DNA from: Anas platyrhynchos
Lineage: Eukaryota; Chordata; Aves; Anseriformes; Anatidae
Length of the DNA stretch: 64,000 nt
Reading direction: 5' to 3'
Assembly (NCBI RefSeq): GCF_047663525.1
Contig: NC_092587.1
Coordinates: 45,840,501-45,904,500 of the forward strand
The position numbers were made by a program, and so were the translations under genes. Shown in pieces: positions 1 to 13,856 of this stretch. How positions within the stretch are numbered: position 1 is the first letter of the stretch; the number at the start of each line of letters is the position of its first letter. Under the pieces are notes generated by a model. The model was not told where the DNA came from and ran no database searches. It saw nothing but the letters and a program-made list of their open reading frames with translations.

Positions 1-3000
1 TTAAGTAGCACTTCAAAAGCTGAATGCTTCTTGCTCCCTGCTACTGCATGCCCTACCGTGTTCATGCTATGTGACTTTGATAAAGCAGCTGTTGTCCTCC
101 AAGTTTGATGGCTGCAAGATGACTGAACATTTTCCAATAGATCTCAAGAATCCAGTGATGGACTCCTAAAGAAAATTTCACTGTTACTGTTTCCCAGCCA
201 TCAAGTGCAGATAAAGCTACAGTTAACCTCAGGAGAGTTACCCTTTTTGCAAAACAAGGGTAACCTTGACTTTCTATGGCAAGATTTGTGGTGTATCTCT
301 AGTCACAGGATCATTCTGTTTCTCATATGCTGGATGAGACAAAGGACGTTAAATATTCAACACAGGTGTAAAAAGGCATCACAGTGATAAAGTCATCGTT
401 GTCCAAAAAAGCCCCGGTGATACATAATCCCAGAGCTATCACCTAGGATAGCTCATCAAGCCTCTAGGATAAGCAGTAGCTGTATCAGTGCATATCCACA
501 GCTCAATCTGCCTGTATCTGTCAACTTTCTGCTGCAGGGAAACGTCTCCCTTACAACTGGAAGATGCTGCTACATCCTAGAAGCAGAAGAAATGCTCCAT
601 TTTTTAAAGATCAGGTTCTATAGGAGACGATGGATACAGATAAAAAAATGAAGATACAGAAGAAGCAAGATTTGAAAGAGAGGAGAAAGGAAATATCGGA
701 GAAAATAACTTTGGAGAATATGCCCATTTAAAGCCTAAAAAAATAATAATTAAAATTAAATTAAAAAGGAAAGAAAGAAAAGAATCACAGGTTCATAACA
801 CCTGCTCCATTGTTAATGTTAGTATCTGCCAGTGAGCAAGCCTGATGGTGAGCTGAGGGTCATTTGCTTCAGCAAGTTTGCTCGGTAGAACATGACTCAT
901 CACTGGTGTGTTATGAATACTGCATCAATTCACTTTTGGTACAAAATCTCTCTTCAACATCATGAAATCTCCAAAATGCAGGAACCTGCATCAGGTGTTT
1001 TGTAATTTCCAGGGATCTGCTTTTGATGTTACCCCATTACTCATTCATCAAAAGGGGCCCTCTGGACCTTTGCAAACTGAATGTGCTTGCTTTCATTTCA
1101 TGGCACTGGGCTTGCCTCAAGACAAAAATTATCTTCAGAGGTACTTTTTCCAATGTTTCTGGTCTCTTCCTAGTATTAAATTCTGCCATGGCAAGGTAAA
1201 ATGAAACTTCATCTTTACATGATGCTAAGTTCCCTGCAAGGACTACCAAAAACGAGGTGAGTTCTCTGTCCTGTTTTAACCTGTTTTAACTACTGAGCAC
1301 ACCCTCTTCATAGAGCCAGAGAGGCTTTGTTTCACATGTGACTGAAGGAGGCTGCGTGGTTGCAATGCTTGTTCACTTTTTGTCTTCATCGGTAGAGGGA
1401 ATTCATAGCTCACACCTTTAGCTGAATGTTTCATGAGAAGCATCACTAAGTTAAAAATCAAAGAATTTCTCTCCCTTTAAAACATGAATCACAGAGAATA
1501 TATTGCCTTTTAGTTGCGTGGTAACTGTTGTCCATTTACAGTTCAAAGCAAGTTCTGAACAACATCAAATATAGACTTTGCTTATTATTATACGCTAAAT
1601 GAATGGATGACTATTTCTGTCTCAGGAACCAGAGAGCAGATTAGCAGTAATCACTTGTGAAGTGAAATTAAGCTTATAGGCAGCTAGACTGAACACCTCA
1701 TTTCTACACTACCATTAACAATTTTGACTTTGCACTGTACAATGTACGTTCCAAGGGCAGAATTTCATTAACCTGAACATATTTTGGGCTCATCAAGTTA
1801 AAAATCAAGCAAGCAAGAGAAAAACAGTCAGTGCATCTTTCATAATATTTCTACTGTTACAAGCTTCAAGGCTTTAATGAATTGCCTGAAATCATTAGCT
1901 GATTTTCTTGTTACCTTCACAGTCTGAAAGGAAAGTACCCTCTCTGCCAGATTTGACTGTCTACGACTTTATCACAAAGGACCCAGTAGACTTCCTGTAC
2001 CCATAGTTGCATTAATTTTCATGTTCCTTCAATAGCTGGAGGTGCTTGTTCTGCCTTCAATAAAATCACCCCTTACCAATCAATAAAAAAAGCAGAGAAT
2101 ATGAATCTTTCAAAATCAATAATATGTACAATAATTACACAAGTATGTTAGTGACAGCTAGCGTGTCAAAGCAAATCCCAAGACCCGTGATCTCAAAACC
2201 TTCAAAAAGTAGCAGAAAATGATGCAGTTTTATTCACTTGTGATTTTGTATGAGCCAGTGTCAAGATTAGATGATGAGTGGGTGTATTAACTCCTCAGCC
2301 TATTCCCTCAGCTTTCACAAAACAGGCTTCACTTAAATGCAAGGATTTTCAGTGTGATCAAAAACTTTCTACTGCTGGCTGCCCATTGAAATGGCAGAGT
2401 TCAGATGAAGTGGCAAAGAACAAACCAGTGTATGTCAGCGCTCACCCCTCACACTAGCCATTTATATGGTACAAAGAGGATGCATGAGGCAGCCTTACAG
2501 AAAGAAAAATCACAAGTCTAGTTAGATATGATTGGAACAATGCAAGCTGAAAGCAGCTTGAAAAGTCTACGTTTGGCAAGGAGCTAGTCCCTTGGGTGAA
2601 GGGCTGGGGTACTCCTTCAAGTTTTTCAGTCATATTAGGAAGTTAGCTGGTGGGTGCTCTAGGGAATGCACTGCTTCCTAAATAATACATCGATGTCATG
2701 TTTTTAAGAAGCCTGCAGTCTTCAAATTCCAAGATATCAAACCATTTCCTTGTAACGGTACAACCTTTTCAAACACAGAGGCTTTTCTGAATCTGAGATG
2801 TTTTCAGGCTGTGTATGGATGTCTTGAAGTCTTTCTTAGCACTCATTCTGAGGTCCATGCTCACATCTGTTCACTTTCCTATAACAAAAGTACAGAGTTT
2901 GGAAGTAGGAAATGATGAGAGATCATGGTGGCTGACAAAAAGGTGTGTGTTTTCACATTTATCCACATTGCAGCTACAGTTTTTGTTCAAAGTTAGCCTC

Positions 3001-3013
3001 AGTTTCCGATGTT

Positions 3014-3018
<5 letters not shown>

Positions 3019-3060
<42 letters not shown>
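3019..3060 (+). repeat. Poly-T tract, 42 nt
   Basis: An uninterrupted T run, the longest pure homopolymer in the window. It produces poly-F and poly-K chance frames on the two strands. Confidence 0.98.
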
Positions 3061-3061
<1 letters not shown>

Positions 3062-5167
3062 GTTCATAAAACTGAAAGCCCAGATTAACAACCTAGACTT
3101 TCTCTGTTTTTGACCATTTCCTAAATTCAGCATAATGGAGTAGATAGACACCCTCAGCAACCCAGTCTTCCCTGTGTTGGTGAAGCATAGCTTAAAACTG
3201 CTTTCAAATGTCATCCCTTCAATTATGTTCAGATTGAGCAATATAAAAAGTGCCTTACAAACAACTCCTCCCTCTCCCCCTCCCCCCTTCATTCCCTACC
3301 TTTTTCTACTTTTTTTTTTTTTTTCCTTGGGAATACAAATTTTTACTTATATCTTTTCAGAGTCACAAAAATATTTTTGTATGGGTTACATTTACCTATT
3401 TCAAGCTGAGTATGCTACCCAGAGAGTTTGCTAAACAATCCTTTCTGGGGAAGGTTTAATAGGATTTACATAAACACCAGCCACGGCTTGGCCATTCATG
3501 CATGTTGTTGCCCAAAACTGTTGTGGAATAGAGGCAACATGAGAACTTGAAAAAGAGAAAACACTAAAAATAAAATAAAAATTTGAAAGTAGATTTCTAT
3601 TGATGTTTCAAAGCACCACATTATAACTCTGGTTTATCAGCAGGAAACTGGATACACTGATATCAAACAGAAGCTCTAGACTGTCAGTCAAGAGTTCAGC
3701 CAAATCTTGTTTATGAGCATCTGCAGTTCTTAGAAATCCTTTGGAGATAAAGTGAGCTTGGACGTATCCTGCATTTCCCATGCCCTTGGACTCCAAGGAG
3801 AGCATTAAAGTTGTTTGAAAGCAAACTTTCCAGCGTTATAAATATCTGCCTTTTGATCATGCTTCTAGTCAATCAAGCCAGAGAAGCTATGAGTTTGACC
3901 ATACAACAGGACTAAGCATGGGTGTAATCAAGACACAAGAAAAAAGGGAATCAATGTGAAGAAGTAATTGATAAAAGAACATAGAAATTTAGCATGATGA
4001 CTCATTTATTGTTTTAATTCACCCATGGCTTTCTCTGCTATTTTTATTGCTCTTAGGTTTTGCTTCTTACAATGCTGGGGCCTCTATTTTATCTTCCCCA
4101 TTTTACTTTTCCTCATAAGTTTATGTTTTCCAGATATTTTAAAGGCTCTACAGGCTTTTAAAGACAGGAAAGACTGGAAAGGATACACTACAGAAACAGG
4201 AGGCATGAGCCTTTTATCAGCAGGAGGGAAGGTTTTCTGAAAGACTGAAAATTCAAATAGAACTTAACTTTTCCTCAGGGTTGGACAATTGCAGTTGTCT
4301 TGTTATCTTATGGTCTTACACTCACTCCTACGTGGGTTATCCAGTGCAGCGGAAAAAAAAAAAAGAAAAAAAAAGAGATGAGTGTTTGTGGAGCTCTTTT
4401 AGCATAAGCATGTTTCTCTCCCTGCTGTGTTGGTGCTCCTCTGTGAAAAGTTTCCCTATTCATTTCCACAGTAGGATTCAGGACAAGCGAATTTGCCTTG
4501 TTAAAAGTTCTCATTTTCATGTAACCCACAGTTCTTGGCATATATATAGACATATATTTAAGTACAGATATCATGTAGTTAATTCCTTCTACACAGCTAT
4601 GGAAAGAGTAAACCTGAGTTTAAAGATATAGGCAAGTATATTCTGAACATGACAAAATATTAAGGGTGATCAAATCTTTGAGCACTACTCCCTGTTAAAA
4701 CAAAAACAAACCAAAGGAAAAATAAGAAAAGCAAATGAACAAACAAACAAAAATCAGCAGAGACCTATTTTATAAAGAAGAAAACAAAGAAACATGCAAA
4801 ACTTTAGCATGGTAGTGGAAGATTTGGCTTTGTTTTGCTGTCCAGTTCACAGCAGTAGTGTATCGCCATATAGACAGAGAGTGGCAGATCTGTAGACTGA
4901 ATAAATAAGATTTGCAATTAAGACTTCATTGAAAGAAATGCCAAAATTCACTACCAGGTCTCTTTGCAAAGAATTTCATCTTTTTTTAACTAGTTCTGAT
5001 AAATGAGGTGGCAGATGGCCCTGAATTCAATACAAGGTTGCACTGGCTCAGGGGGCTCTGCTTGTTCATGGGTAGCAGCTGAACTCCAGGACTGGGCAGC
5101 ACCCTGGGAGCTGCCTTTTGTTTTAATGACTAATGCTTCAAATTTTTGTCTCCATCCCAATCCCCTC

Positions 5168-5193
5168 TTTTTTTTTTTTTTTTTTTTTTTTTT
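5168..5193 (+). repeat. Poly-T tract, 26 nt
   Basis: An uninterrupted T run flanked by C-rich sequence. Confidence 0.97.
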
Positions 5194-7597
5194 CCCAATT
5201 CCACACAGTAGCCTGACAATGATTCCTCACTAGGTTTCCTTTTTGTTCCATTGGCAGCCATTTTGCCCTCCTCCAGTTCTTAGGGGAAAAGGCTTGCATA
5301 GCTTTTCCATATTGACCTTCTTATCTGTGCAGCCAGCAGCAATATTGGCAGTGCTGGAAATTGGGTTTGTTAATTAAACTAGTGCTCCCTCTGTTGGCTG
5401 GATGTCAGCGGCCCTGAAACAAGGATTTACACAGCCAAGGAACGTATTGATTTTTGTAAAAACAGATTCAATGGATAGAATTAGAACCCATAAGATATCC
5501 CAGAGTTACAGTTGTCTTGCAAATGAAAATTAGGTCCTGAATAAGCACCTTCTTCAAGTGCAGCCTGGGAGCATCACAGAAACGTGAGCTGTATAACTTT
5601 GAACTCTTCAGAAAACATTTACTCCTTGTGCATGCCACAAATGCTTCCCCTTCATTTTCATTCATGTAAGTCAGAAATAATTTAGAGAGCCTGAAGTTTA
5701 TCTGGCAAAGAAGTAGAATAATTCAGGCCTGTTATGAAGCCTGAGAATTAAATTTATTCTATGTCACTTTGATCAGTGCTCAAATTCAACTCAGGAAGGT
5801 TTCAGAGACAAAACTCAGCACCTGTATTGTAGCTGGAATATCACCTTCCAAGTATCTGCATCACTGCAGAAAAATGTGGCTGAATGCACACATACAAAGT
5901 TAAATGTGAAAAAAAGACATCTCATTCAAGTTTTTTAAGACCTGTACTTCAAAGCTGTATAGCACTTAAAATTATGCATAACCCAGTCTGCTCATGTTTG
6001 AGGGTTACCCTGTCTCAGTGGTTTCCCCATCAATTGCTGAAGAAGGATGAAGAACTTTCCACCAAGGAACTAAATTAGACATCCAGAAACTGATAGAATA
6101 TTTTGGGTTCCTCTGTTTATCTCACTCACATTGATGGAAAGTGAGACAAAAGAGTGTAATGAAGTTTTGCCCCCTTGCTCTGCTATGACATGGTGATAGA
6201 GAGCATCATTATTACACTATTCTGTTTATGAGGATTGGACAAGGCTGCTGAAAAACTGTGATTAACCAGGCTTTCTACATAGTGCTGAATATCCTCACTA
6301 AATTACAGATCTTATGTTCCAGTACTCGTGTTGTTCTCCATTTCAAGGAAGCCATATGTATCGACTTTTAAATTAATTACTTACCTGGTGCAAGATAAAT
6401 ACATTTGGGGCTGTATTATTAGCAAACAACATTATCTTGTATGCAGCCCATTGGGTTGTCAAGCATTGCTTGTAGCAAGGGAGACTGCCTCTGCTTGTTT
6501 GGCACAATGCAGTTTAGGATAATTTGAACTTCATAAACTGAAGGGGATGCAAAACAAACTGAACAAAAATCCCAAGACATGCGCTTCAACTAAGCTCAGG
6601 AATTCCTCTGATCCTACCTCTTTGTAACACACTGCCACCTGCAGAGGCGTTTCTTGGCAGGGTTCTGGCACTGGCTGCGTTACTGAGGCTCTGAGCTGCA
6701 AATAGGGAATAGTCTCACCTCATCTGAGCTTGCTGGACATGAGCTATGTTCCCATCCACATCCATTCTTGAAGCTTGTCCACTTTGGTAGCTTACTGTAA
6801 AGATCTCCTTCCTCTTTAGAAACCCCTTTTTTTTTTTTTTTTTTTTTCCTTACCACATATTTTCTTCTATTTTTCTTCTTTTAAAGCTGTTTATCATCTC
6901 AGTTGCAATCTGACTGGTTTATAGTCGCTCCCCTTGTAGAAAGTATTCTCTTTACTTGCTGCTGAAGCCGTATATTCTGCCAGCACTTACCCTTCCCCAC
7001 CTCATTTTTTTGGTGTCAATCTTTCTCTCCTTTTCCCATTTGTGTTAGCTTAAATCTCGCTGAAATCATTTCTGGCATTTCAGGTACCACAGGGAAGATC
7101 AATACCAATTAGGAGAGTGTATAGTAATAGAGATGTATTAAAATTTTTCATTCTTATAGGCTGATTTTATTCCTACTGAAGGGTAAAATAAGGCAACAAT
7201 TTAGTGACAATTCCCTTTTCCTGAACAGGGCTATATATCAAGTTAGCTAAGAGCTTAGCAGGGCATGCTGCATTTGCCTACAGTAAAAGCCTTATCCCTT
7301 CCTAACAAAACACTTGTTCTTAGTTACTTTGGATATAGAATAGCCTATTAAACAGACCTTGGTTCTGACCTAAATGTAGGAAATGGCTAATACATGACTT
7401 ACAGCCCTGAAAACCACTGAAAAATTATTTTAATGAATGCATATCATTTTTTTTTCTCTCTTTATTGGAAAAATGGTATAATCATAGCACTGCTTTCTTC
7501 CTTCTACGCAAATGCAGAAATCCTATTCCCTTCCTTGGGGCACTGTCTTTGGCACAGTGCTGTCAATACGGGCAGTAAAGGCAGGACACACAGTTAC

Positions 7598-7831
7598 AAA
7601 GTTTTAAAGCTTGGATGCGATTCCAGAAAAGTGGCAAAGTCTGCATCAAAACGTTCGGTCAGCTCCTGAAGGAAAGATGCTCTTCCTGTTTTCGTTAGGG
7701 AAGGAATCAGTGGAGATTACATCAAAAACTGACAGCGAGACCGAGGAGTCTCTGCATGGCTTCCACCACCAGGAGGGGCCATAGCTGCAACCAAGAGCAT
7801 GTCCTTGACTTGTACCACACCCGTGTCTTCC
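7598..7831 (-). pseudogene. Dynein heavy chain AAA3 exon, PPGGG segment, with stop and frame changes
   Basis: The acceptor TGATGTAG ends at 7832. Joined to the previous exon, the sequence reads REDTGVVQVKDMLLVAAMAPPGGG then TPR, matching the dynein block normally ending VTAMGPPGGGRN..TPRF. After TPR the frame runs into TAA at 7719-7717. The expected sequence continues in another frame at 7729-7673 as VFDVISTDSFPNENRKSIF, which matches the usual HFN.I.I.SF.DE....IF. From 7674 the original frame resumes as FLQELTERFDADFATFLES, which fits the next helical region. Two small insertions, about +2 near 7740-7721 and +1 in the T/C run near 7676-7670, would explain this. The 3' boundary is uncertain; a GTAACT at 7597-7592 is the most plausible donor. 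Residues after GGG are Ser-His, where Arg-Asn is usual. Confidence 0.75.
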
Positions 7832-8174
7832 CTACATCAAAACCAAAAATGACTTAATTCTTTTTTTTTTTTTCTTTTTTTTTTCATGTCATTGCCAACC
7901 CCCAAACCCAATGAATTTGCCTGCTCTCCATCCGCAAGCTCTCTTTAATGGATAGCGCAAAGCACCCCACATCATCCCTGTGCTATTAAGTGCACCTCAG
8001 AAAGTGGAATAGAGTCAAAGCACAGGATAAGGACAGGCTTTGCTATTTACTGCAAATGAAAGCAGGGGGGGGCGTGAAGGGGGGGAAGTGAGCTTTTCAC
8101 AGCCTGGTATTAAAAGGTAACTGTCTGCATCTCTGCTGCTGTCAGGAAAAGCTGTTCTCTAAAGCAAATGGATG

Positions 8175-8345
8175 CCTGACAGAGCCCGTTCTAGCAGTTG
8201 GAGTTTAAAATAAAGGCCTCAGATTTCAGTTAAGCATTTAACAAACAGCAAATTAAGATTTGCATTCTCAGAGATGTTACTGGAACGGGCTTAATCTCTG
8301 GTCTGCCAATCAGACAATGGAAAAACATTGAAGGAATAAATTGCT
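8175..8345. promoter_or_regulatory. Candidate conserved noncoding element
   Basis: The block contains a perfect octamer ATTTGCAT, a nearby AGTTTAAAATAAAG, CCAATCAGACAATGG with CCAAT-type and SOX-type words, and AAACATTG, within unique sequence. This is only a motif-density impression. Confidence 0.18.
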
Positions 8346-10000
8346 GTCTCCGGTCCTCCTGCCTGTCTCCAGACAGGCAAACCCACAGCCCCAAGAGAAC
8401 ATGTTCTGCCCAGGTTCAGCCTTTGGGACAGGCACTATTCCCCTAAAAGGCCATCCTTTTCAACACACAGTGACCTGATGTGGTTAGGGGACAGACGCCA
8501 TGCAATACATTTCCTCACTGTTTCCTCTTTCTCTCTGTTCACACACTGGAGCCGCCTCCTTTCTCTGGAGGTTTGCTCAGGTGCCTTTGCCATCACCAGT
8601 GCCTGCAGTTACACCAGATTTACAGAGCAGAGACTTAATCCCTACTTTACTAATAATTCTGAGGCATCCTCTTGAAATCAGTACTTCTCCCTTACTTTTC
8701 TTCTGCCTGCTTCTTTTATTTTGCTTAAACAGTCTTGGCAGTAATTCTGTCAACTCACTGTCTCTTTCTTCTCTGAAAAACTGCTGCTAAATTTCAACTG
8801 AAAATGTGCAGTGGGCAAGGAAAGAGCCTGGACTGCAGTGTCAGAAGGCTTGAAAGCCTCATCACATTTTCGTTCTGGTTCATAAAGCTACTACCCCTGG
8901 GGGTGGGATGGAGGGGAAGATGCGGATGATGCCTGAGCCTTAGTAAAGTGCTGCGTGACTGGTGCTAGATCAGTCCATCTGGTGGATCAGCTTCTTTATG
9001 GCTTGCTGTGAGACAATCGCATGGCTCCCTTCACGCGTGAAAGAAGCAGAGAAGACAGAGGGGTGCTGCTGTGATCTGCAACGCGGTGCTGTCTGACGCC
9101 ACCACCAGGCTGAGTGTCACCCCAGCCTGCCAGTGCACCAGGGGGAGGTCAGCAAAACCTGAGCAGAGGAATGGGAGGAAGAAGTCTCGCTTGTTTCAGG
9201 GACACACAAGATTCGTGATTGTCAGTGTTTGTCAGACAGCTATTCTTTCTCCTGAAAATGATTAACAGCTGGGGAAATTTTGCAAACGAAAATAATGGAA
9301 ATGCTTATTCCTGTTTCAGCTGCACTTGGTGACTCCCTGCCTTCTCTCTGTCAGGCTTCTCCCCACAGATTCCCTTTTATCTATTGACAGAGGTAGGGAC
9401 CTGGCATGTGACTGCCGTGCTCTCAGGGCCACCAATAACCCCTTCACTGCCTAACCCAAGAGTTTTCCAGTGTGCAAGCCCTGTAGGCTCTTTGCTTTGC
9501 CATTTAGTTCTCCACAAACATGCAACAGTTCAAAAGTTCAACAGGCTTTTGCAGAAGTTTCTAGCCCCACTGGTCTCATACATCAAGACTGCACAAGAAA
9601 TAAAAAATATATTCAAAGAGTAACGCTCCCACCTGATTTTCCCCAGTTCAGTTTCCTTGCCAATTTAAAGTGTCAGACTCTTAACACATACAGGAGACAT
9701 CTTCTTACCCATCCTTGGGGCTTCTCCTGTCTCCTTCTCTTCTTGGTCAGTGAAACAAACCTGTCCTTCATGGCTTCCTGTTGGGCTCCTTCATCCACAT
9801 GTTTCGAGGCTATTGGAGGACTGTTATTTTAAGCTGGTTACACTCTGACCAAGAATGTTTCATTTCAGCAGAAAAATATCAAAGCATAACCTTTCTCCAC
9901 AATCATTCCCCCTTTTTTTTTCTCTGAAATGTTCCCAATCTTATGATAAAAAGACAGTAGAGAAGGTAAACAAGGCACTGACTCAAAACATGGTTTGCAT

Positions 10001-10130
10001 AATAGATATAGGCTATATATATCCTTATAGATAAGTATGTACAATATATGGCATATATACTGTATGTATAAGTGTGTATGTATATAGAGAGAGTTACATA
10101 TATAACCTGTCTATATATATATATAACACG
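10001..10130. repeat. TA-rich degenerate simple repeat
   Basis: TATA, GTAT and ATAG words dominate, including TATATATATATA near 10111-10124. Confidence 0.85.
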
Positions 10131-10812
10131 GAGTTTGGGAGCACTTCTGACTGAGAAATAAAACAGTAGTTATTGCCAGAACAACAATGGATTAAGCAAA
10201 TATAAAAATATACATTTTTTGTTTTAAAAAAATAAAATGGGATAAAATTAAAATGTAAAGAAAAGTCAAATAATATTAGTTATGTTTCCAAATTTTCAAT
10301 GGAAACTGTTTATTAAAAATTACCTGGCTATTCATTTTAATGCTTTCTGTTGTTCATCAGGGTTGGTTTTAATTTCCTTTTTTTTTTTTAATCTAGACTT
10401 CTCAATAAAAACCCTTATTTTCTTGGCAAGAACTGCTTTCTTGTCAGAAATGTGTGACAGCTTCAGTGATGCTCTTATTCAGTGAGCAACACAACTAAAA
10501 TAATTGTGATAGGGACAAAGATACGATCTTGTTTGCATATCTCAATTTTCTAGGAGTAACTGTTCAATGCATATGCTATTTACCAAGAGCACTTGTGTAA
10601 GCAGTAGAAATAGTAACACTCCCAAAATGTTAGACTAACACTTCTGAACCCATCATTTCAATAACAACGATTCTGGATTTTATGCAAAACTTAACACTGT
10701 TCACTTACCGGTGACCTTCTGGAGTCTGTGTTTTGAAACCGTGGATTAATGTATACCACCACCAAGGAGTAATGGTATACATTATGGAAACTGAAAGGAT
10801 TTGCGAGCACGA

Positions 10813-10863
10813 GATATATAGAGGTATATAGAGGTATATAGAGATATATAGATATATATAGAG
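10813..10863. repeat. Tandem 10-mer TATATAGAGG
   Basis: Three near-identical 10-nt units grade into TATATAGA variants. Confidence 0.9.
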
Positions 10864-12997
10864 AAGTGAAGCTAGGATTCTTACCTAGCTTCCAAGGAAA
10901 GATTTGCACAGAATATGAAAAAGACCAAGGAGCCCTATGGGGATCCATTTGAGGACAAGAAATGTTCAGTAGCTGGCCAGTAATCTTTATTAGCTATCTG
11001 AAGAATCAAACAGGACAGCATATAGAAAGACTGTCATCTTGCATCATGTAAAGAAGGATTTGTGTGGGATAAGGCCATTGAGAAGAGGGGCAGAAGAAAA
11101 ACACACTGGTGAATCTCATATGGTTTATATAAACTCCATCATGATAGACAGCAATGAACAAGTATGTACACACATTCTGTAAATCACTAATTTGTGAATC
11201 CAAGGAGATGTGTATGTTTCCATTACATATCTCCCTCTCAGGTATGCTGTGTGATATGCACAAGGACTTCATGAGTGCTGTTGTGAGGTGTAAGCCAAGA
11301 GAAAGAAGAAGTTTCTGAGTTGATCTTGTCTTCCTCATTCTTGCCCCTTGCACAGTGTGAACCAGCTTTCTAGGGGGAGATTGCATGATTGCATTCAACA
11401 GAAGAACAGCATACTCTCTTCAATCCTGGCCTTCTAAAACAACATTTTAGAAGATGGAGGATTAAAAAGATTAATGCTCTGAAACTTTTTTTTTTTTTTC
11501 ATGTAAATACTCTCCAAAATCTAGAATCCAAGAAAGGATTGAAACATATATTGCTTTTCTTATTTTGTGCCTGCCAAGTGACTTCTCTCATTAATAGATC
11601 AAGTATAAATAGCCCACACAGTTGGCTCTGGTAATTTTCAAAATATGATATACATAAATTTAACTTTATAATCTCATGATAAGTATGACTGTATGAAGAA
11701 ATAATAAATGATACACTCCATAATGCAGCTTCAGATGCTGCCAGAATATTTTATTGCAGTAGCAAGATTCATACCATCTATCGCTTGAGGAATATGGGGA
11801 AAATATTTTCTCTTCTTCTGTGCCTGCCCCCAGTGCCCTCCAGAGAAGCCAAATCATTTGCAATAGCCCTTTCATAGGTAATTCAACTGATATTCTGTGT
11901 CTGCACTGGGAATTTGGGGCTGAGTTCAGCCTGGAGAAGGTAGGGACTATAGACAGGAAACCCGAGAGGCTGTATCAGCTGAGTCCACAAATGGTTTTGG
12001 TTTCTCTTGTCTACAACATCACAGAACTGCCAGAGGTAGAAGAGTATGAGATCTAAAAGTGAAATAGTGTTACTCAAGGGGATTCATTTTCAAAACTGGA
12101 AGTTCAGAAGGAAACAAGGGGAAAAAGTGGCTGGATAGGAACAAAGGAGCAGTAGAAGTGGGATGTGGAGGGTGAAAAGTTGCAGAGAAGTCAGCCAATC
12201 TGCACCCAAGCTTTCCACATTCCATGATCTTTTTTGTTCAGTAGCAGAGCTGAAAACTTAATCCCTAGATATGTACCTCCTTAGGACTACTCTGGTCTAC
12301 AGACACTGCTGTGGCTACAGTCTCCAGAGACACGCTTGTACTCATATTAAATGAGTACATTACGAACAGCTTGGATAACAGTAACTATTTAACTGGGACA
12401 ACACACAGACTGGCACAGACAAAAATGCATTTTCTCAGATTTCCGGGCAGGCTTTGCAGCTGATGCAAAGCCCATGCAGAGCCCTTTGTTGCCATGACTG
12501 CCCTTCCAGTAGCTTCAAGTTACTTCAGGGAGGCATTGGAAGGGCCAGACCAGGCAGTCAGCCCTTGGGCTCAGCCCTGACAGCAGTGCAAAGTGGCACT
12601 TGCCTGACTCTTCAGAGTACAGTCACACAGTACTCTCTGCTTACACACATACTTACAAACCGTAATGCTCTAGACCTTTTGTCCTCATCCAACATAGTTG
12701 GTGAGTTAGGTTTTTTCCATCTCTTACAAATAAGCAGCCTGCGGTGGTATCTGGGTCAGACTCTGCAATATTATTCAAAGTTCAAACACGTAAAGTCACA
12801 GGATTCTTGAGCAATGGGCACAGAGTAGGTGGTGACTTTTCTTAATGAGATAAATGAAAGAAAAGATGCTGTTTTGATGCACAGCTGTTATGATGGAAAG
12901 CCCCAGATAATGGGCTGCTTCCCTACTGTGTTCATAAATACGCGAAAAGGCATAAGCATCCACAGACCTATTCACTATCTGTATGACATTATACTAA

Positions 12998-13046
12998 CTA
13001 TATACATACATACATATATGCATACACAGACACATAGATATAAAAT
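12998..13046. repeat. Degenerate TACA/CATA tetranucleotide repeat
   Basis: TATACATACATACATATATG and following CATA/GATA words form a short impure microsatellite. Confidence 0.8.
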
Positions 13047-13803
13047 GTATAAAAGTTGATGTATGTGCACATTTCTTTCTCCCTAGAGCAGACAGATGCA
13101 AGTAGTGGACAGATGAAGCAGATGTTTTTTGATTAACCCAGGAAACGTGATATTTACTGAAATAGAGAATACTACACAAAATTGGCCAGAATCCTGACCT
13201 TTGTCAAATATGCAATATCTTCTGGGTCTTATGGGATACCTGGATGGAAGCACAGGGATAAGGACAGCCTTCTGTTGCCTTTGCCTGGCTGACATACTTT
13301 CATTTGCTTGTCCACAGCAAGAACTGCTCTCCATCCATTCGCCGGAGAAGAGTCTCTGTCCATTTGTAGCTGAACACGACTATCTCAGACAGCTTGAGTC
13401 AGATAGTCCAGTAACCTGCAAAGGCTCAATTGAACATCTCATTTTTCTTTACAAAATTCCCTCATCACACATTCCTTCAGTCTAAAGGCCAAGTCCTGCT
13501 TAACAAAAAACCCTTCCCAAACTTGGAGTGATCCGCCTGAGAAACATATCCCCGAAGGTTCATGTTGTTCGCTAGAAATCCATCACTGAAAAGTACTGGC
13601 TGTAAACTGATGTAAGTTGAGGACACAAGATTGTCTGTCCAAACACTACATGGAAAGCTTGGTTATGAAAGAAATCAGACTGAGCTGTACTGCATTTAAA
13701 ATTAAACTTTTAAACACATCCTTTCATTAGGAATGGTATCAGTAAATAAAACAGTCAATGCCTATGTAGGGGGAGTGGAAAAAAGAAGCACACGAGGGGT
13801 ATT

Positions 13804-13856
13804 TTAACTCTCTCTCTCTCTTTTTTTTTTTTTCTTTTTTTCTTTTTTTTTTTTCC
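13804..13856 (+). repeat. (TC)n followed by interrupted poly-T
   Basis: TCTCTCTCTCTC runs into T runs broken by single C bases, forming a polypyrimidine stretch. Confidence 0.95.

Larger units (their letters stand above)
1..7597. other. Noncoding stretch 3' of the last recognised dynein exon
   Basis: No exon with recognisable protein similarity was found on either strand. I looked for the next expected dynein pieces (LPTP.KSHY.FNLRD and an AAA4 P-loop of the GVGGSGKQSL type) and saw neither. The stretch holds poly-T tracts at 3019-3060, about 3311-3324, 5168-5193 and about 6830-6847, an A-rich tract at about 4350-4375, and otherwise unique AT-rich sequence. Short open frames here look like chance. 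Confidence 0.6.

Noticed and set aside
3608..3805. 65-codon minus-strand frame considered as the next dynein exon
   Set aside because: It shows none of the LPTP.KSHY or FNLRD residues expected after AAA3.
7766..7779. CTCF-like word CCACCAGGAGGGGC
   Set aside because: It coincides with the PPGGG codons of the dynein exon on the opposite strand, which explain the sequence better.
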